Assembly: GCA_964653795.1 (NCBI GenBank)
Contig: CAZZHO010000002.1
Span: 4,505 to 68,504 of the forward strand
Direction of reading: 5' to 3'
Length of the DNA: 64,000 bases
Source: JAWPMT01 sp964653795
GTDB lineage: Bacteria > Bacteroidota > Bacteroidia > Cytophagales > Cyclobacteriaceae
Shown here: positions 8,859 to 17,894 of the stretch, piece after piece
How positions within the stretch are numbered: position 1 is the first letter of the stretch
Layout: the number at the start of each line of letters is the position of its first letter
Position numbers and translations under genes: made by a program
The notes under the pieces: model-generated
What the model was told of the DNA's origin: nothing
What the model saw: only the letters and a program-made list of their open reading frames with translations
Databases searched by the model: none

Positions 8859-11800
8859 ATGAGAAAAGTCCTGTCTCTAGGTTTCCTCTTTGTTTTTGGA
8901 AACCTGCTTGCCCAAGAGACCTTCCTCTCCAATAGAACCGCTGATGATCGTAATACAGTATACGCATTTAGCAATGCCACAATTATTACGTCACCCGGCA
9001 ATATTGTAGAAAATGGTACGCTGGTCACAAGAGGGAAAAAGATACTCGCGGTAGGAGTGAATGTCGCTGTACCCGATGAGGCCATTAAGGTTGACCTTCA
9101 GGGAAAATACATCTATCCAGGTCTTATAGACCCTTACACAAATTATGGCCTACCAGATGTGATAGGGGTAAGGAGAGCCTCTGGTGAAACGCCTCAATTT
9201 GAATCCAAGGTTCCCCAGGCTTTAGGTTGGAATGAACATAATCAGAGTCATTATGATGCTGTCGATGACTTCAGTGTGAATACCAAGGAAGCAGAAAAGC
9301 TGAGGAAGATGGGCTTTACATCTGTATCGGCTTTCCGTCCTAATGGAGTGATTAGAGGAACTGCTGTAGCGGTAAATCTCTCAGATGGACCTAGTCAAGA
9401 AGCGATTTTGAAGGATAAGGCCTCCAACCATTTTGCATTTAAACGAGGTGCTTCTAAGCAGCTATATCCAAACTCCATAATGGGTATGGTAGCACTGATA
9501 AGACAAAATTACTTGAATGCTCAATGGTACGAGTCCGGGGCAGACCATCACAACATTACGTTGGAGTCTTTCAATGAAAATGCTGGCCTACCTCAAGTTT
9601 TTGAGGCTAACAACAATAAGTTAAGGGTACTTCTTGCTGATAAGATTGGTGATGAGTTTGGAGTTCAGTACATCATTCTTGGGAATGGTGATGAGTATCA
9701 AAGAGTGGAGGAGGTTGCGGCGACCAAAGCCAGAATGATTTTGCCTTTAACATTTCCAGACGCTTATGACGTAGAGGATCCTTTGGAAGCGGCTGATATA
9801 TCATTGGCGATGATGAAGCACTGGGAGATGGCACCAGCGAATCCCGCTATGCTAAAAGAGAAAGGAATTCAGTTTGCATTTACATCCAATGGCTTAAAGT
9901 CTGACAAAGACTTTTGGAAAAACTTGAAGAAAGCAGTGGATTACGGCTTGAGTAAGCAAGATGCCATTGCAGCGGTCACGAGGATTCCAGCTGAATTATT
10001 AGGCATTACTGATAAAGTAGGGACTTTGGAGTCTGGGAAGCATGCCAATTTCATCATTGCCTCTGGCGACCTCTTCGGAAATGGGAAAATCCTAGAGTCC
10101 TGGGTGGTCGGGGATCAAATGATCGTGAATAAAGAAAACGATGAATCCTTGGCTGGGAGTTATAGGCTCAACATAGGAAATGCTGAATATTCCCTGTCCT
10201 TGAGTATCGAAAAAGATAAGTGGAAGTCTGATGTCAAGCAGGATACTGTGAAACTTAAGTCAAAAATGAAATTCGATCAAACGAGGGTTACACTTTCCAT
10301 TGGTGAAGGTAATAGTGCTTTCAGGTTGAGTGGATGGTTGGGTGAAGATAAGATTTCAGGTTCAGGGGAATCAGCTACTGGCTCCTCTGTGAATTGGACA
10401 GCTCAAAAAATATCGACTCCAGAAGAAAGCGGAGACAAGAATAAGGATAGTGAAAAGCCGGAATTGGGAAATATCATCTATCCTTTTGTGGCCCATGGAT
10501 GGAAAGAAAAACCAGCCCAAGAGACGTATCTGATACAAAACGCGACTGTATGGACTATGGAGGAAGGGGATCAACCAGAAGTCAAAGATGTGTTAGTTCG
10601 ATCAGGAAAAATTGCACAAGTAGGACAAAATCTGCCTGCATCCGGTGCCACCATCATCGACGGACAGGGCATGCACCTTACACCAGGAATAATTGATGAA
10701 CACTCCCATGCCGCTTTGAGTGGGGTTAATGAGAGCTCGCAAACTATGGTGTCGGAAGTGAGAATGTATGATGCTGTGGATTCAGAGGATATAGACATCT
10801 ACCGTCAACTGGCAGGAGGAGTAGTAGCTGCTCAGTTACTTCATGGCTCGGCCAATCCGGTTGGCGGCCAGTCTGCTCTTGTCAAATTCCGGTGGGGTAG
10901 TACCCCAGAAGAAATGAGCATCCGCGGTGCTGATGGTTTTATCAAGTTTGCACTTGGAGAAAACGTGAAACAATCCAACAGGTCTAGTGAATGGGTTAAC
11001 CGATTTCCTCAGACTCGCATGGGTGTGGAGCAGGTATATGTTGATGGTTTCACAAGAGCCAAAGAGTATGAGGCTAGATGGAAAGCTTTTGAAACGGCCT
11101 CCAAATCAAAGAAAGGTCCGCGACATAAGGCACCTAGAAGAGACCTTCAGCTTGAGGCGCTGCTGGAAATTCTCAACAAGGAAAGATTTATCTCATGCCA
11201 TTCTTATGTCCAGTCTGAGATCAATATGTTGATGAAAGTGGCTGAGTCGTTCGACTTTCGTATCAACACCTTCACCCATATCCTGGAAGGTTATAAAGTA
11301 GCCGACAAGATGGCAGCCCATGGAGCGGGAGGATCCACTTTCGCTGATTGGTGGGCCTATAAGTATGAAGTTAAGGAAGCTATTCCTTACAACGCAGCTT
11401 TGATGACCCAAGCAGGAGTATTGTCTGCTATCAATTCTGATGATTCAGAGATGGCAAGGCGACTCAATCAAGAGGCTGCAAAGTCTGTGAAATATGGTGA
11501 TATGGATGAGTGGGAGTCTTTCAAGATGGTGACCATAAACCCAGCTAAAATGCTTCACCTGGACGACAGGATGGGAAGCATTAAAGTCGGGAAGGATGCT
11601 GACTTGGTTTTATGGACAGATCATCCATTGTCGATTTATGCAAAATCTCATACGACCATGGTGGATGGTACTATCCTGTATTCCTTGGAAAAAGATCAAC
11701 AAGCAAGGAACGAAATCGCGGCTGAAAGGGCTAGGCTTATTCAGAAGATGAGAGAAGTGAAAGCCAAAGGTGGAAAGACTCAGAAAGCAAAAAAACCAGA

Positions 11801-11864
11801 AAAGCATGATTGGCATTGTGAGGATTTTGTATTGGTAGATTATATCACGGAAACAGAAGAATGA
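8859..11864 (+). CDS. exported tandem-domain amidohydrolase, N-terminal domain metal-site deficient
   Basis: About 1001 residues from the ATG at 8859, which directly gives a signal peptide (MRKVLSLGFLFVFGNLLAQ); a GTG-led extension to 8805 is not needed. Two amidohydrolase (imidazolonepropionase-like) halves are joined. In the first, the metal motif DxHxHxG is replaced by DPYTNYG (residues 91-97), so both His are lost. The second half, from about residue 570, keeps DEHSH (His615 and His617), further His in SCHSY and NTFTHILEG, and Asp in AINSDDSE, so it can bind metal. The tail of each half has the family beta-sandwich (DRMGSIKVGKDADLVLW). The stop overlaps the next amidohydrolase by 4 bp (ATGA). 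Substrate unknown; peptide-like or cyclic amide substrates are typical of the family. Confidence 0.87.
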   Translation: MRKVLSLGFLFVFGNLLAQETFLSNRTADDRNTVYAFSNATIITSPGNIVENGTLVTRGKKILAVGVNVAVPDEAIKVDLQGKYIYPGLIDPYTNYGLPDVIGVRRASGETPQFESKVPQALGWNEHNQSHYDAVDDFSVNTKEAEKLRKMGFTSVSAFRPNGVIRGTAVAVNLSDGPSQEAILKDKASNHFAFKRGASKQLYPNSIMGMVALIRQNYLNAQWYESGADHHNITLESFNENAGLPQVFEANNNKLRVLLADKIGDEFGVQYIILGNGDEYQRVEEVAATKARMILPLTFPDAYDVEDPLEAADISLAMMKHWEMAPANPAMLKEKGIQFAFTSNGLKSDKDFWKNLKKAVDYGLSKQDAIAAVTRIPAELLGITDKVGTLESGKHANFIIASGDLFGNGKILESWVVGDQMIVNKENDESLAGSYRLNIGNAEYSLSLSIEKDKWKSDVKQDTVKLKSKMKFDQTRVTLSIGEGNSAFRLSGWLGEDKISGSGESATGSSVNWTAQKISTPEESGDKNKDSEKPELGNIIYPFVAHGWKEKPAQETYLIQNATVWTMEEGDQPEVKDVLVRSGKIAQVGQNLPASGATIIDGQGMHLTPGIIDEHSHAALSGVNESSQTMVSEVRMYDAVDSEDIDIYRQLAGGVVAAQLLHGSANPVGGQSALVKFRWGSTPEEMSIRGADGFIKFALGENVKQSNRSSEWVNRFPQTRMGVEQVYVDGFTRAKEYEARWKAFETASKSKKGPRHKAPRRDLQLEALLEILNKERFISCHSYVQSEINMLMKVAESFDFRINTFTHILEGYKVADKMAAHGAGGSTFADWWAYKYEVKEAIPYNAALMTQAGVLSAINSDDSEMARRLNQEAAKSVKYGDMDEWESFKMVTINPAKMLHLDDRMGSIKVGKDADLVLWTDHPLSIYAKSHTTMVDGTILYSLEKDQQARNEIAAERARLIQKMREVKAKGGKTQKAKKPEKHDWHCEDFVLVDYITETEE

Positions 11865-13147
11865 TCATGAAAAATATTCTAACATATACATTGGCTTTAT
11901 TGGCTATCAATGTGGTCCATGCACAAGTTCCGGAACCAGCAAAGCCACAAGAAGGACCCATTGCGATTATAAATGCCAATATTCATACGGGTACTGGAGA
12001 TGTGATTTCCAATGGGGCCATAGCCTTTGATAATGGGAAACTTACTTTCATAGGGAGTGGACAATCTTTTGATGGTCATCAGATAATTGATGCCGATGGT
12101 AAGCACGTTTATCCAGGGTTAATTCTTCCCACTACTCAACTAGGTCTGGTTGATATCAATGCAGTAAGACCAACCAGGGACTATCAGGAAGTTGGGGATT
12201 ACAAGCCTCACGTAAGGTCTTTAATTGCCTACAATACTGATAGTGAGCTGATAGCCACCCTCAGGTATAATGGGATCTTACTAGCTCAGACAACTCCAGC
12301 AGGTGGTAGAATACCGGGTACGTCCAGTGTAATGATGCTGGAAGGTTGGAATTGGGAAGACGCAGCGTATCAATCGGATGATGCTCTTCATGTCAATTGG
12401 CCCCAGCTGTCATTTCGACCCAGGTGGTGGCTAGGGGAGACCTCACGTCGACCAAACAAGAATTATGACAAACAAGTGGCGGAGCTAAAAACGTTTTTCT
12501 CAGATGCCAAGAGCTATTCCAAAGCGAATAATTCAGAGAGTAACTTATTGTTGGAGGCAATAGCTCCCGTCTTTGACGGATCTAAGCGTCTGTTTGTAAG
12601 AGCCAATCATAGCAAAACGATCATAGATGCCATCCAGTATTTCAGTTCGATTGGTGTTGCTAATACTGTTTTAGTAGGGGGTCAAGATGCCTGGAGAGTG
12701 AAAGAACTATTGAAGGAGAAGAATATTCCGGTTTTGTTGGGTGACGTGCATGAACGTCCCTCTAGAGACGATGAGGACATTGATTTGGCTTATAAAATGC
12801 CAGCAATGCTCTCGGAGGAAGGAATCAAAGTGGGGTTGACTTATGGTAACCTTCAAAGCTCTAGAAACCTACCCTTCTTTGCTGGAACAGCAGTGGCTTA
12901 CGGCATGGAAAAAGAAGAGGCCCTGAAGCTAATGACGGCTAATACGGCAGAAATTCTGGGAGTTGGTGATAGGGCAGGAAGTTTGGAAGTAGGTAAAGAC
13001 GCAATACTCTTTATTTCAGAAGGAGATGTGATGGATATGAGAACAAGCAAACTGACACATGCTTTCATCATGGGTAAGGAGCTGAATTTAGATGGAAAGC
13101 AGCAGGCCTTATATGATCGTTTCAAAAGAAAGTATTCGAACGATTAA
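11861..13147 (+). CDS. exported amidohydrolase-like protein lacking the metal HxH motif
   Basis: 428 residues with a signal peptide (MIMKNILTYTLALLAINVVHAQ; the ATG at 11867 is an alternative start). The fold markers are present: an N-terminal beta-sandwich strand pair (AIINANIHTG, ISNGAIAFDNGKLTFIG), YPGLILPTTQLG where DxHxHxG is expected, and the C-terminal NTAEILGVGDRAGSLEVGKDAILF. Thr89 and Gln91 stand where the metal-binding His should be. Translationally coupled (4 bp overlap) to the tandem amidohydrolase upstream, whose first domain is degenerate in the same way. It may be a structural partner of the active domain or use a different chemistry. A strong terminator follows, so the pair forms a closed transcription unit. 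Confidence 0.85.
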   Translation: MIMKNILTYTLALLAINVVHAQVPEPAKPQEGPIAIINANIHTGTGDVISNGAIAFDNGKLTFIGSGQSFDGHQIIDADGKHVYPGLILPTTQLGLVDINAVRPTRDYQEVGDYKPHVRSLIAYNTDSELIATLRYNGILLAQTTPAGGRIPGTSSVMMLEGWNWEDAAYQSDDALHVNWPQLSFRPRWWLGETSRRPNKNYDKQVAELKTFFSDAKSYSKANNSESNLLLEAIAPVFDGSKRLFVRANHSKTIIDAIQYFSSIGVANTVLVGGQDAWRVKELLKEKNIPVLLGDVHERPSRDDEDIDLAYKMPAMLSEEGIKVGLTYGNLQSSRNLPFFAGTAVAYGMEKEEALKLMTANTAEILGVGDRAGSLEVGKDAILFISEGDVMDMRTSKLTHAFIMGKELNLDGKQQALYDRFKRKYSND

Positions 13148-13170
13148 AAGACAATAATCAAAAAAATGAG

Positions 13171-13194
13171 AGGGAAGCATTGCTTCCCTTTTTT
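13171..13194 (+). terminator. rho-independent terminator after the amidohydrolase pair
   Basis: Perfect 8-bp stem AGGGAAGC / GCTTCCCT with a 3-base loop (ATT, 13179-13181), followed by a run of six T. It lies 23 bp after the stop at 13147. Confidence 0.88.
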
Positions 13195-13470
13195 ATTGCA
13201 AATTTTTCAATGGCGATTAAATCCATTTTCAAGCAGTTGCAAGTTGATTTTTGTCTTTGGGCCTGTTTTAAGTAGGCTTTTTGGATAGATACTGACTGGA
13301 ATTTTTGGATTTTTCTCATTTCCGAACTGTTCAAATTTTTAATATTTCAAAAATTCAATGACTCTTTTAAAATTATAGGCACTTAATTCAATCTACGGCA
13401 ATTGATAGGTATGATTGCTGAAAATTTCGCAGTAAAGAGCATCAACGTAACAAAATTTTAAAATCGAGCG
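13195..13470 (+). promoter_or_regulatory. AT-rich leader and promoter region of amt
   Basis: Together with the terminator this is the only gene-free stretch above 300 bases. It is very AT-rich, has no open frame of note and no RNA gene I can recognise. A 9-base direct repeat TTTTTGGAT occurs at 13278-13286 and 13302-13310 (24 bp apart). An imperfect AT-rich dyad lies around 13335-13362. I find no sigma-54 GG/GC pair and no exact TAnnTTTG box. A promoter for amt must be here, but I cannot place it. Confidence 0.4.
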
Positions 13471-14727
13471 ATGGAAGAGCAGTTAAGTAGCCAACTCACC
13501 GACGTGTTGTTAACCACCAATAACATCTGGATGATGGTGGCGACGGCCCTTGTATTCATTATGCATTTGGGCTTTGCTGGAGTGGAGGCCGGTTTTGGTC
13601 AATCTAAGAATACGGTCAACATTTTATTCAAGAATACGCTGACTCCCATCATTGGCCTTGTAAGCTATGCTTTACTAGGGTTTTTCCTTATGTACCCGGG
13701 ATTTGAGACCCCAGGCTGGTTGGCATTTGATGGCCTTGGTTGGAAAAACTTTTGGTTCAACCCATCAGCAGTAGATGTTTCAGCTGGATATGCCGATGCC
13801 GGATACACATATTGGACGGACTTTTTATTCCAAGGGATGTTTGCGGCGACAGCAGCTACCATCGTCTCTGGAGCTGTAGCTGAACGTATTAAGCTTTCAT
13901 CTTACTTGATTTTTACTGTCATATTCGTAGGAATTGTTTATCCAATAATAGGTAGCTGGAAGTGGGGTGAAGGAGCATTGGATGCTATGAAATTTTATGA
14001 TTTTGCTGGATCAACGCTTGTGCACTCAGTGGGAGGATGGGGAGCCTTGGCCGGTATCATTATCTTGGGGCCACGTCTTGGTAAGTACGTAGATGGTAAA
14101 GTGGTGGACAAGCCAGGGTCTTCTGTCCCTTTGGCGGTAATAGGTGTTTTCCTTCTTTGGTTGGGATGGTTCGGCTTTAATGGCGGCTCTGTTCTTTCAG
14201 CAGATCCTGCGGCTGTGTCATTTGTGTTGGTCACCACCTCGCTATCAGCTTGTATGGGAGGTTTGGCAGGTTTCGTCACCGCATGGTTTGTTTTCAAAAG
14301 ATTGGACTTGGGTATGGTGTTGAATGGTATACTTGCCGGATTAGTAGGTATTACTGCGGGAGCGGATGTTATTCCTCCAATCTGGGCAATGGTGGTAGGT
14401 ATGATATCGGGCATCATCGTCGTATTCTCAGCAATAGGCCTGGATAAGCTGAAACTTGATGATGTGGTAGGCGCTGTATCTGTACACCTCTCATGTGGTA
14501 TATGGGGTACGCTTGCAGTGGGAATTTTCTCAACTAACCCTGAGCACGTATTTCTCACGCAATTGAAAGGAGTGCTGATCTGCGGTGTGACTGCTTTTTC
14601 CGCAGCTTTCTTAATCTTTTACATTCTGAAAGTGACTACTGGAATCAGAGTGTCAATAGAGCATGAAGAAGAGGGGCTTGATAGCCACGAGCACGGTATA
14701 CGTGGGTATACCATTACCCTAGAATAA
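13471..14727 (+). CDS. amt: ammonium transporter (Amt/Rh family)
   Basis: Inner-membrane ammonium channel of 418 residues with about 11 helices. The twin pore histidines are His185 in GSTLVHSVGGWG and His339 in VGAVSVHLSCGIWG. Other family blocks are FAATAATIVSGAVAERIK, LLWLGWFGFNGGS and NGILAGLVGITAGAD. The N-terminus has no obvious cleavable signal. The C-terminal tail SHEHGIRGYTI matches the cytoplasmic tail that interacts with GlnK in many Amts, but no glnK lies nearby. It has its own leader and terminator, so it is likely a single-gene unit controlled by nitrogen status; that control is inferred from the family. Confidence 0.96.
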   Translation: MEEQLSSQLTDVLLTTNNIWMMVATALVFIMHLGFAGVEAGFGQSKNTVNILFKNTLTPIIGLVSYALLGFFLMYPGFETPGWLAFDGLGWKNFWFNPSAVDVSAGYADAGYTYWTDFLFQGMFAATAATIVSGAVAERIKLSSYLIFTVIFVGIVYPIIGSWKWGEGALDAMKFYDFAGSTLVHSVGGWGALAGIIILGPRLGKYVDGKVVDKPGSSVPLAVIGVFLLWLGWFGFNGGSVLSADPAAVSFVLVTTSLSACMGGLAGFVTAWFVFKRLDLGMVLNGILAGLVGITAGADVIPPIWAMVVGMISGIIVVFSAIGLDKLKLDDVVGAVSVHLSCGIWGTLAVGIFSTNPEHVFLTQLKGVLICGVTAFSAAFLIFYILKVTTGIRVSIEHEEEGLDSHEHGIRGYTITLE

Positions 14728-14845
14728 GTCGTGAATATTACAAAAAAATGAAGTTATGAAGAATTGATGTTGGCAGGGTAGGGTACTCTTAAATCCTAAC
14801 TGTTTCCATACATATTCTTCATACAAAACAGCCAATATGCCTGAG

Positions 14846-14871
14846 AAGCCCATCTAATGATGGGTTTTTTT
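14846..14871 (+). terminator. rho-independent terminator after amt
   Basis: Stem CCCATC / GATGGG (14849-14854 and 14859-14864) with loop TAAT, extended by A-T pairs into a seven-T run. The poly-T side faces the + strand, so it serves amt; its end touches the stop of the convergent acyltransferase. Confidence 0.82.
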
Positions 14872-15694
14872 ATTTCGCAGAAAATTGAAGCGTTTGTTGA
14901 CGCAAAAAGTCCAATAACTCTTGTTTGTCTTTGTATTGCTGAAGCAATTCAGGTTGTAGTGGTTCTCCAACAGTAAGCTTAATTTCCTTACCCATTTTGT
15001 TACGCACTTCATTGAGTAATAGACCAAGTCTAAGGTTTAAGTCAATTTGACTTGCGAGCTGAAACAGTCTACTGTTTTTGCCATGGACGAATACAGGTAG
15101 GACAGTTGCTTTTGTTTGTAAAATGAGTTTTGCTACAAATCGCTTCCATTCCAGATCTTCCGCCTTGCTAAAGAAGTTGGGACTAGTTGCTACTCCGCCT
15201 GAAGGGAATACCACGATAGCTTCGCCTTTCTTGAGGCGCTCATTTGCTAACTTTTTAGTTTCGATATTGATGAGTTGGGCCTCTCTGGTCTCATCGAAGC
15301 TTATGGGTAACAAGAAATCATTAATTCTTGCCTCATGTCCACAAAGGACGTGATTCACCAGTATTGAGAATTTTCTCCTTACCTTGGAAGCCAGGTCCGC
15401 CATTATTAACCCATCCACGACTCCAAATGGGTGATTGGCAATCAAGATTACTGGACCATCCTTCGGTAATTTTTCAAGCGCACCAAGGTCTACATCTTGA
15501 GAGATTTTGAGCTGTCGCAATGCTATTGACCAGGCCTCATGACCTTCAAAGTCCATAGCCTGCATTTCATTGTATAGCTTTTGAATCTTAGGTCTGCCAG
15601 TCAATACTTCTATGAACTGAATAACCAACTTTTTGAAGAGCGGATCGTCCGGCGAAGCGTAAGTTAATTGGTGGAAGCTAGACTGTTTTGGCAC
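14870..15694 (-). CDS. lysophospholipid acyltransferase family protein
   Basis: 274 residues from a GTG start at 15694, 5 bp after the purine nucleoside phosphorylase stop. It belongs to the LPLAT/PlsC-like superfamily: the catalytic block reads ANHPFGVVDGL (His followed by Asp in the longer-spaced form used by the OlsA/hemolysin-like branch) and the acceptor block FPSGGVATSP replaces the classical FPEGTRS. C-terminal EIKLTVGEPLQPELLQQY is also typical. It probably acylates a lysolipid at the inner face of the membrane, perhaps an ornithine- or glycine-type amino lipid as found in Bacteroidota, but the substrate is inferred. Confidence 0.83.
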   Translation of the reverse strand: MPKQSSFHQLTYASPDDPLFKKLVIQFIEVLTGRPKIQKLYNEMQAMDFEGHEAWSIALRQLKISQDVDLGALEKLPKDGPVILIANHPFGVVDGLIMADLASKVRRKFSILVNHVLCGHEARINDFLLPISFDETREAQLINIETKKLANERLKKGEAIVVFPSGGVATSPNFFSKAEDLEWKRFVAKLILQTKATVLPVFVHGKNSRLFQLASQIDLNLRLGLLLNEVRNKMGKEIKLTVGEPLQPELLQQYKDKQELLDFLRQQTLQFSAK

Positions 15695-15699
15695 TTTAA

Positions 15700-16518
15700 C
15701 TAACCTTTGATATAAGCCTTGAACAATCTTATTAAATCTTTTTCAGCCAGTTGTGCTGTTTCAATAATATTTTGAATGTTGATTGGCTCCAGGTTATCAG
15801 GGTCACAATCGTCAGTTAGTACCGATACAGCCACTACAGGAAGATTCAATTGATTGGCAGCGATCACCTCCGGTACAGTAGACATCCCAACTACATCGGC
15901 CCCAATTTGACGTAAATAGCGGTATTCAGCTTTTGTCTCCAGGTTTGGGCCTGATACAGAGACATATACGCCCTCATTCAAATTAAGATCAATATTCGAC
16001 GCAATCTGCTTGAGCTTGGCATTACCGGAAGCATTGTATGGTTCGCTCATGTCCACAAATATTTGTCCAAATTCAGCGGCTTCCTTTCCTCTGAGGGGAT
16101 TGTCAGGTTGTAAATTGATATGATCATTAATCAACATAAGCTGTCCCTTTTTCCAGGATAAATTCATATTGCCACCGGCGTTGGAGATCAGCAGCTCTTT
16201 TATACCTAGTTGATTCATTACCCTGATTGGAAACACTATTTCCGTGGCACTATAGCCTTCATAATAATGGAATCTACCTTGCATGGCCAAAACCATTTTA
16301 CCTTCTAGTTTTCCATAAAGGAGCTTTCCTTTGTGAAATTCGACAGTGGACACAGGGAAGTTGGGAATCTCATCATAGTTCAATTCTACTTTTACCTCAA
16401 TTTCATTGACCATCGCACCAAGTCCAGTGCCAAGTACGATTCCAATTTGTGGTGCCTCAATTCCCTTGTTTGCCAGAAACGAGGCAGTGGCCTCAACCTT
16501 GCTCAATTGTGTTTCCAT
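15700..16518 (-). CDS. punA: purine-nucleoside phosphorylase
   Basis: 272 residues from the ATG at 16518 (METQLSKVEATA); the frame runs back to a TTG at 16536, but that is not needed. Trimeric PNP of the low-molecular-mass class, splitting inosine and guanosine with phosphate for purine salvage. Motifs: LGTGLGAM (phosphate loop), AMQGRFHYYEGY, ISNAGGNMN, SGPNLETKAEYRYLR with the ribose/base Glu and Tyr region, and VVGMSTVPEVIAA. A gap of only 5 bp separates it from the downstream acyltransferase, so the two are probably co-transcribed, without a clear functional link. Confidence 0.94.
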   Translation of the reverse strand: METQLSKVEATASFLANKGIEAPQIGIVLGTGLGAMVNEIEVKVELNYDEIPNFPVSTVEFHKGKLLYGKLEGKMVLAMQGRFHYYEGYSATEIVFPIRVMNQLGIKELLISNAGGNMNLSWKKGQLMLINDHINLQPDNPLRGKEAAEFGQIFVDMSEPYNASGNAKLKQIASNIDLNLNEGVYVSVSGPNLETKAEYRYLRQIGADVVGMSTVPEVIAANQLNLPVVAVSVLTDDCDPDNLEPINIQNIIETAQLAEKDLIRLFKAYIKG

Positions 16519-16671
16519 AGTCACAAATATGATCAACCCGAAAAATTTATCAACCTGAAACTATGATTTCCGGTGCGTATGAGCCCTTCACAATAATCGA
16601 TGTGTTTTTTATGTTCTTAGTGCTAAGATGATTTACTAACTTGGTAGCCACTTGAATATTGAATAAACCCG

Positions 16672-17844
16672 ATGAAAAACCTACTAGTCATTTTTTTATT
16701 AACAACCTGTTTTTTTGTTGGTGCCCAAACGCCTGTTACAACAAGTGATTTCGAATTATTTGGAGATCACATTTTTGTAAAACTGAGTGTTGACGGTTCT
16801 GAGCCATTGGACTTCATTATGGATACAGGTGATGGTCTTACTGTAATAGATCTGGATGTTGCCAAAAGCCTGAACCTTCCTTTAGACCACAAGCAAGCTA
16901 CTACAAGTGCCCAAGGGAGTATCACCGGAGCGTTGATCAAGCACAACAAAATTGAGCTAAATGGCATGTTGCTTGAAAAGAATATCAAAGTTTACGCAAC
17001 GGATCTGGATCACCTTGAGATCAGCATAGGCCGAAACATAGATGGTATCATTGGATATGATATGCTTCATCATCACATTGTAAGGTTGAACTACGACCAG
17101 ATGAAGATTGAGGTGTATGATTCTGGTAGTTATCCGAAAGTAGGGGAGGTCATTCCATTTAAATTTCACACTGCCATACCTACGATTTCAGCTTACGTGA
17201 CTTTAAATGACGGAGCTAGCATAGAAGGAGATTTCTTTGTGAATACTGGAGCAGGTACCACACTTGACTTCAATACTCCTTTTGCGAATAGCAACAACAT
17301 CGTGGATCGTACTGGAGATCATTATTCTTATTTAGTTAAAGGTCTTGGCGACAAGGAGACAAGACACTATGAGGGTAGAGTAAAAAGTTTCCGTTTTGGC
17401 ACAATATCTTACGATGATATGCCGATTGGTATTAGCCAGGTTCAAGCAGGTATCCAAGGTGACAAGAAAGTTGCTGGTATCATTGGTAACAGAATATTGA
17501 GCAGATTCAATATCCTTTTTGATTACAAAGGACACAAGATGTACTTGGAACCAAACTCCAGAAAAGATGGCGATTTCTATGTTAACTCAAGCGGTTTGGA
17601 CGTACAAATGGACAAAGACATGAGTAAGGTATTGATCCACCAGGTGATTGAGGGAAGTCAGGGAGAAAAAGCTGGAATCAAATTAAATGATGAACTGGTC
17701 GCAATCGATGGAAAGAGTGTAGCAGACATGACTTTAATTGATGTGGAAAACATTTTGAAGACTCCTGGTAAAACGGTGGAGTTGACAATTAATAGCGGAG
17801 GAACAGAGAAGAAAGTAAGTATTGAACTGAAGAAACTTCTGTAA
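16672..17844 (+). CDS. exported retropepsin-like aspartyl protease with PDZ domain
   Basis: 390 residues with a signal peptide ending near VGAQ. Two retropepsin-like halves follow: the first has DFIMDTGDGLTVID with Asp51 in a standard DTG, the second has FFVNTGAGTTLDF where Asn191 replaces the second catalytic Asp. A PDZ domain occupies about residues 305-390 (EGSQGEKAGIKLNDELVAIDG). This domain order is common in Bacteroidota envelope proteins. With one Asp per chain the protein could act only if a dimer brings two first halves together, or it may be a binding protein; this is inference. It has its own terminator downstream. Confidence 0.85.
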   Translation: MKNLLVIFLLTTCFFVGAQTPVTTSDFELFGDHIFVKLSVDGSEPLDFIMDTGDGLTVIDLDVAKSLNLPLDHKQATTSAQGSITGALIKHNKIELNGMLLEKNIKVYATDLDHLEISIGRNIDGIIGYDMLHHHIVRLNYDQMKIEVYDSGSYPKVGEVIPFKFHTAIPTISAYVTLNDGASIEGDFFVNTGAGTTLDFNTPFANSNNIVDRTGDHYSYLVKGLGDKETRHYEGRVKSFRFGTISYDDMPIGISQVQAGIQGDKKVAGIIGNRILSRFNILFDYKGHKMYLEPNSRKDGDFYVNSSGLDVQMDKDMSKVLIHQVIEGSQGEKAGIKLNDELVAIDGKSVADMTLIDVENILKTPGKTVELTINSGGTEKKVSIELKKLL

Positions 17845-17869
17845 GCCTTTTTTAGCAAAAGAAAATTAG

Positions 17870-17892
17870 AACCCGCTTCTGCGGGTTTTTTT
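17870..17892 (+). terminator. rho-independent terminator after the aspartyl protease
   Basis: Stem AACCCGC / GCGGGTT (17870-17876 and 17881-17887), loop TTCT, followed by a run of T to 17892. It lies 25 bp after the stop and just before the stop of the convergent aminotransferase. Confidence 0.88.
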
Positions 17893-17894
17893 AT

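Noticed and set aside
13195..13470. Riboswitch or small RNA in the amt leader
   Set aside because: No conserved stem or known ligand-binding consensus seen; only AT-rich repeats.
13995..14558. 187-residue open frame antisense to amt
   Set aside because: Low-complexity Pro/Thr/Ser composition typical of antisense to membrane protein; amt is certain.
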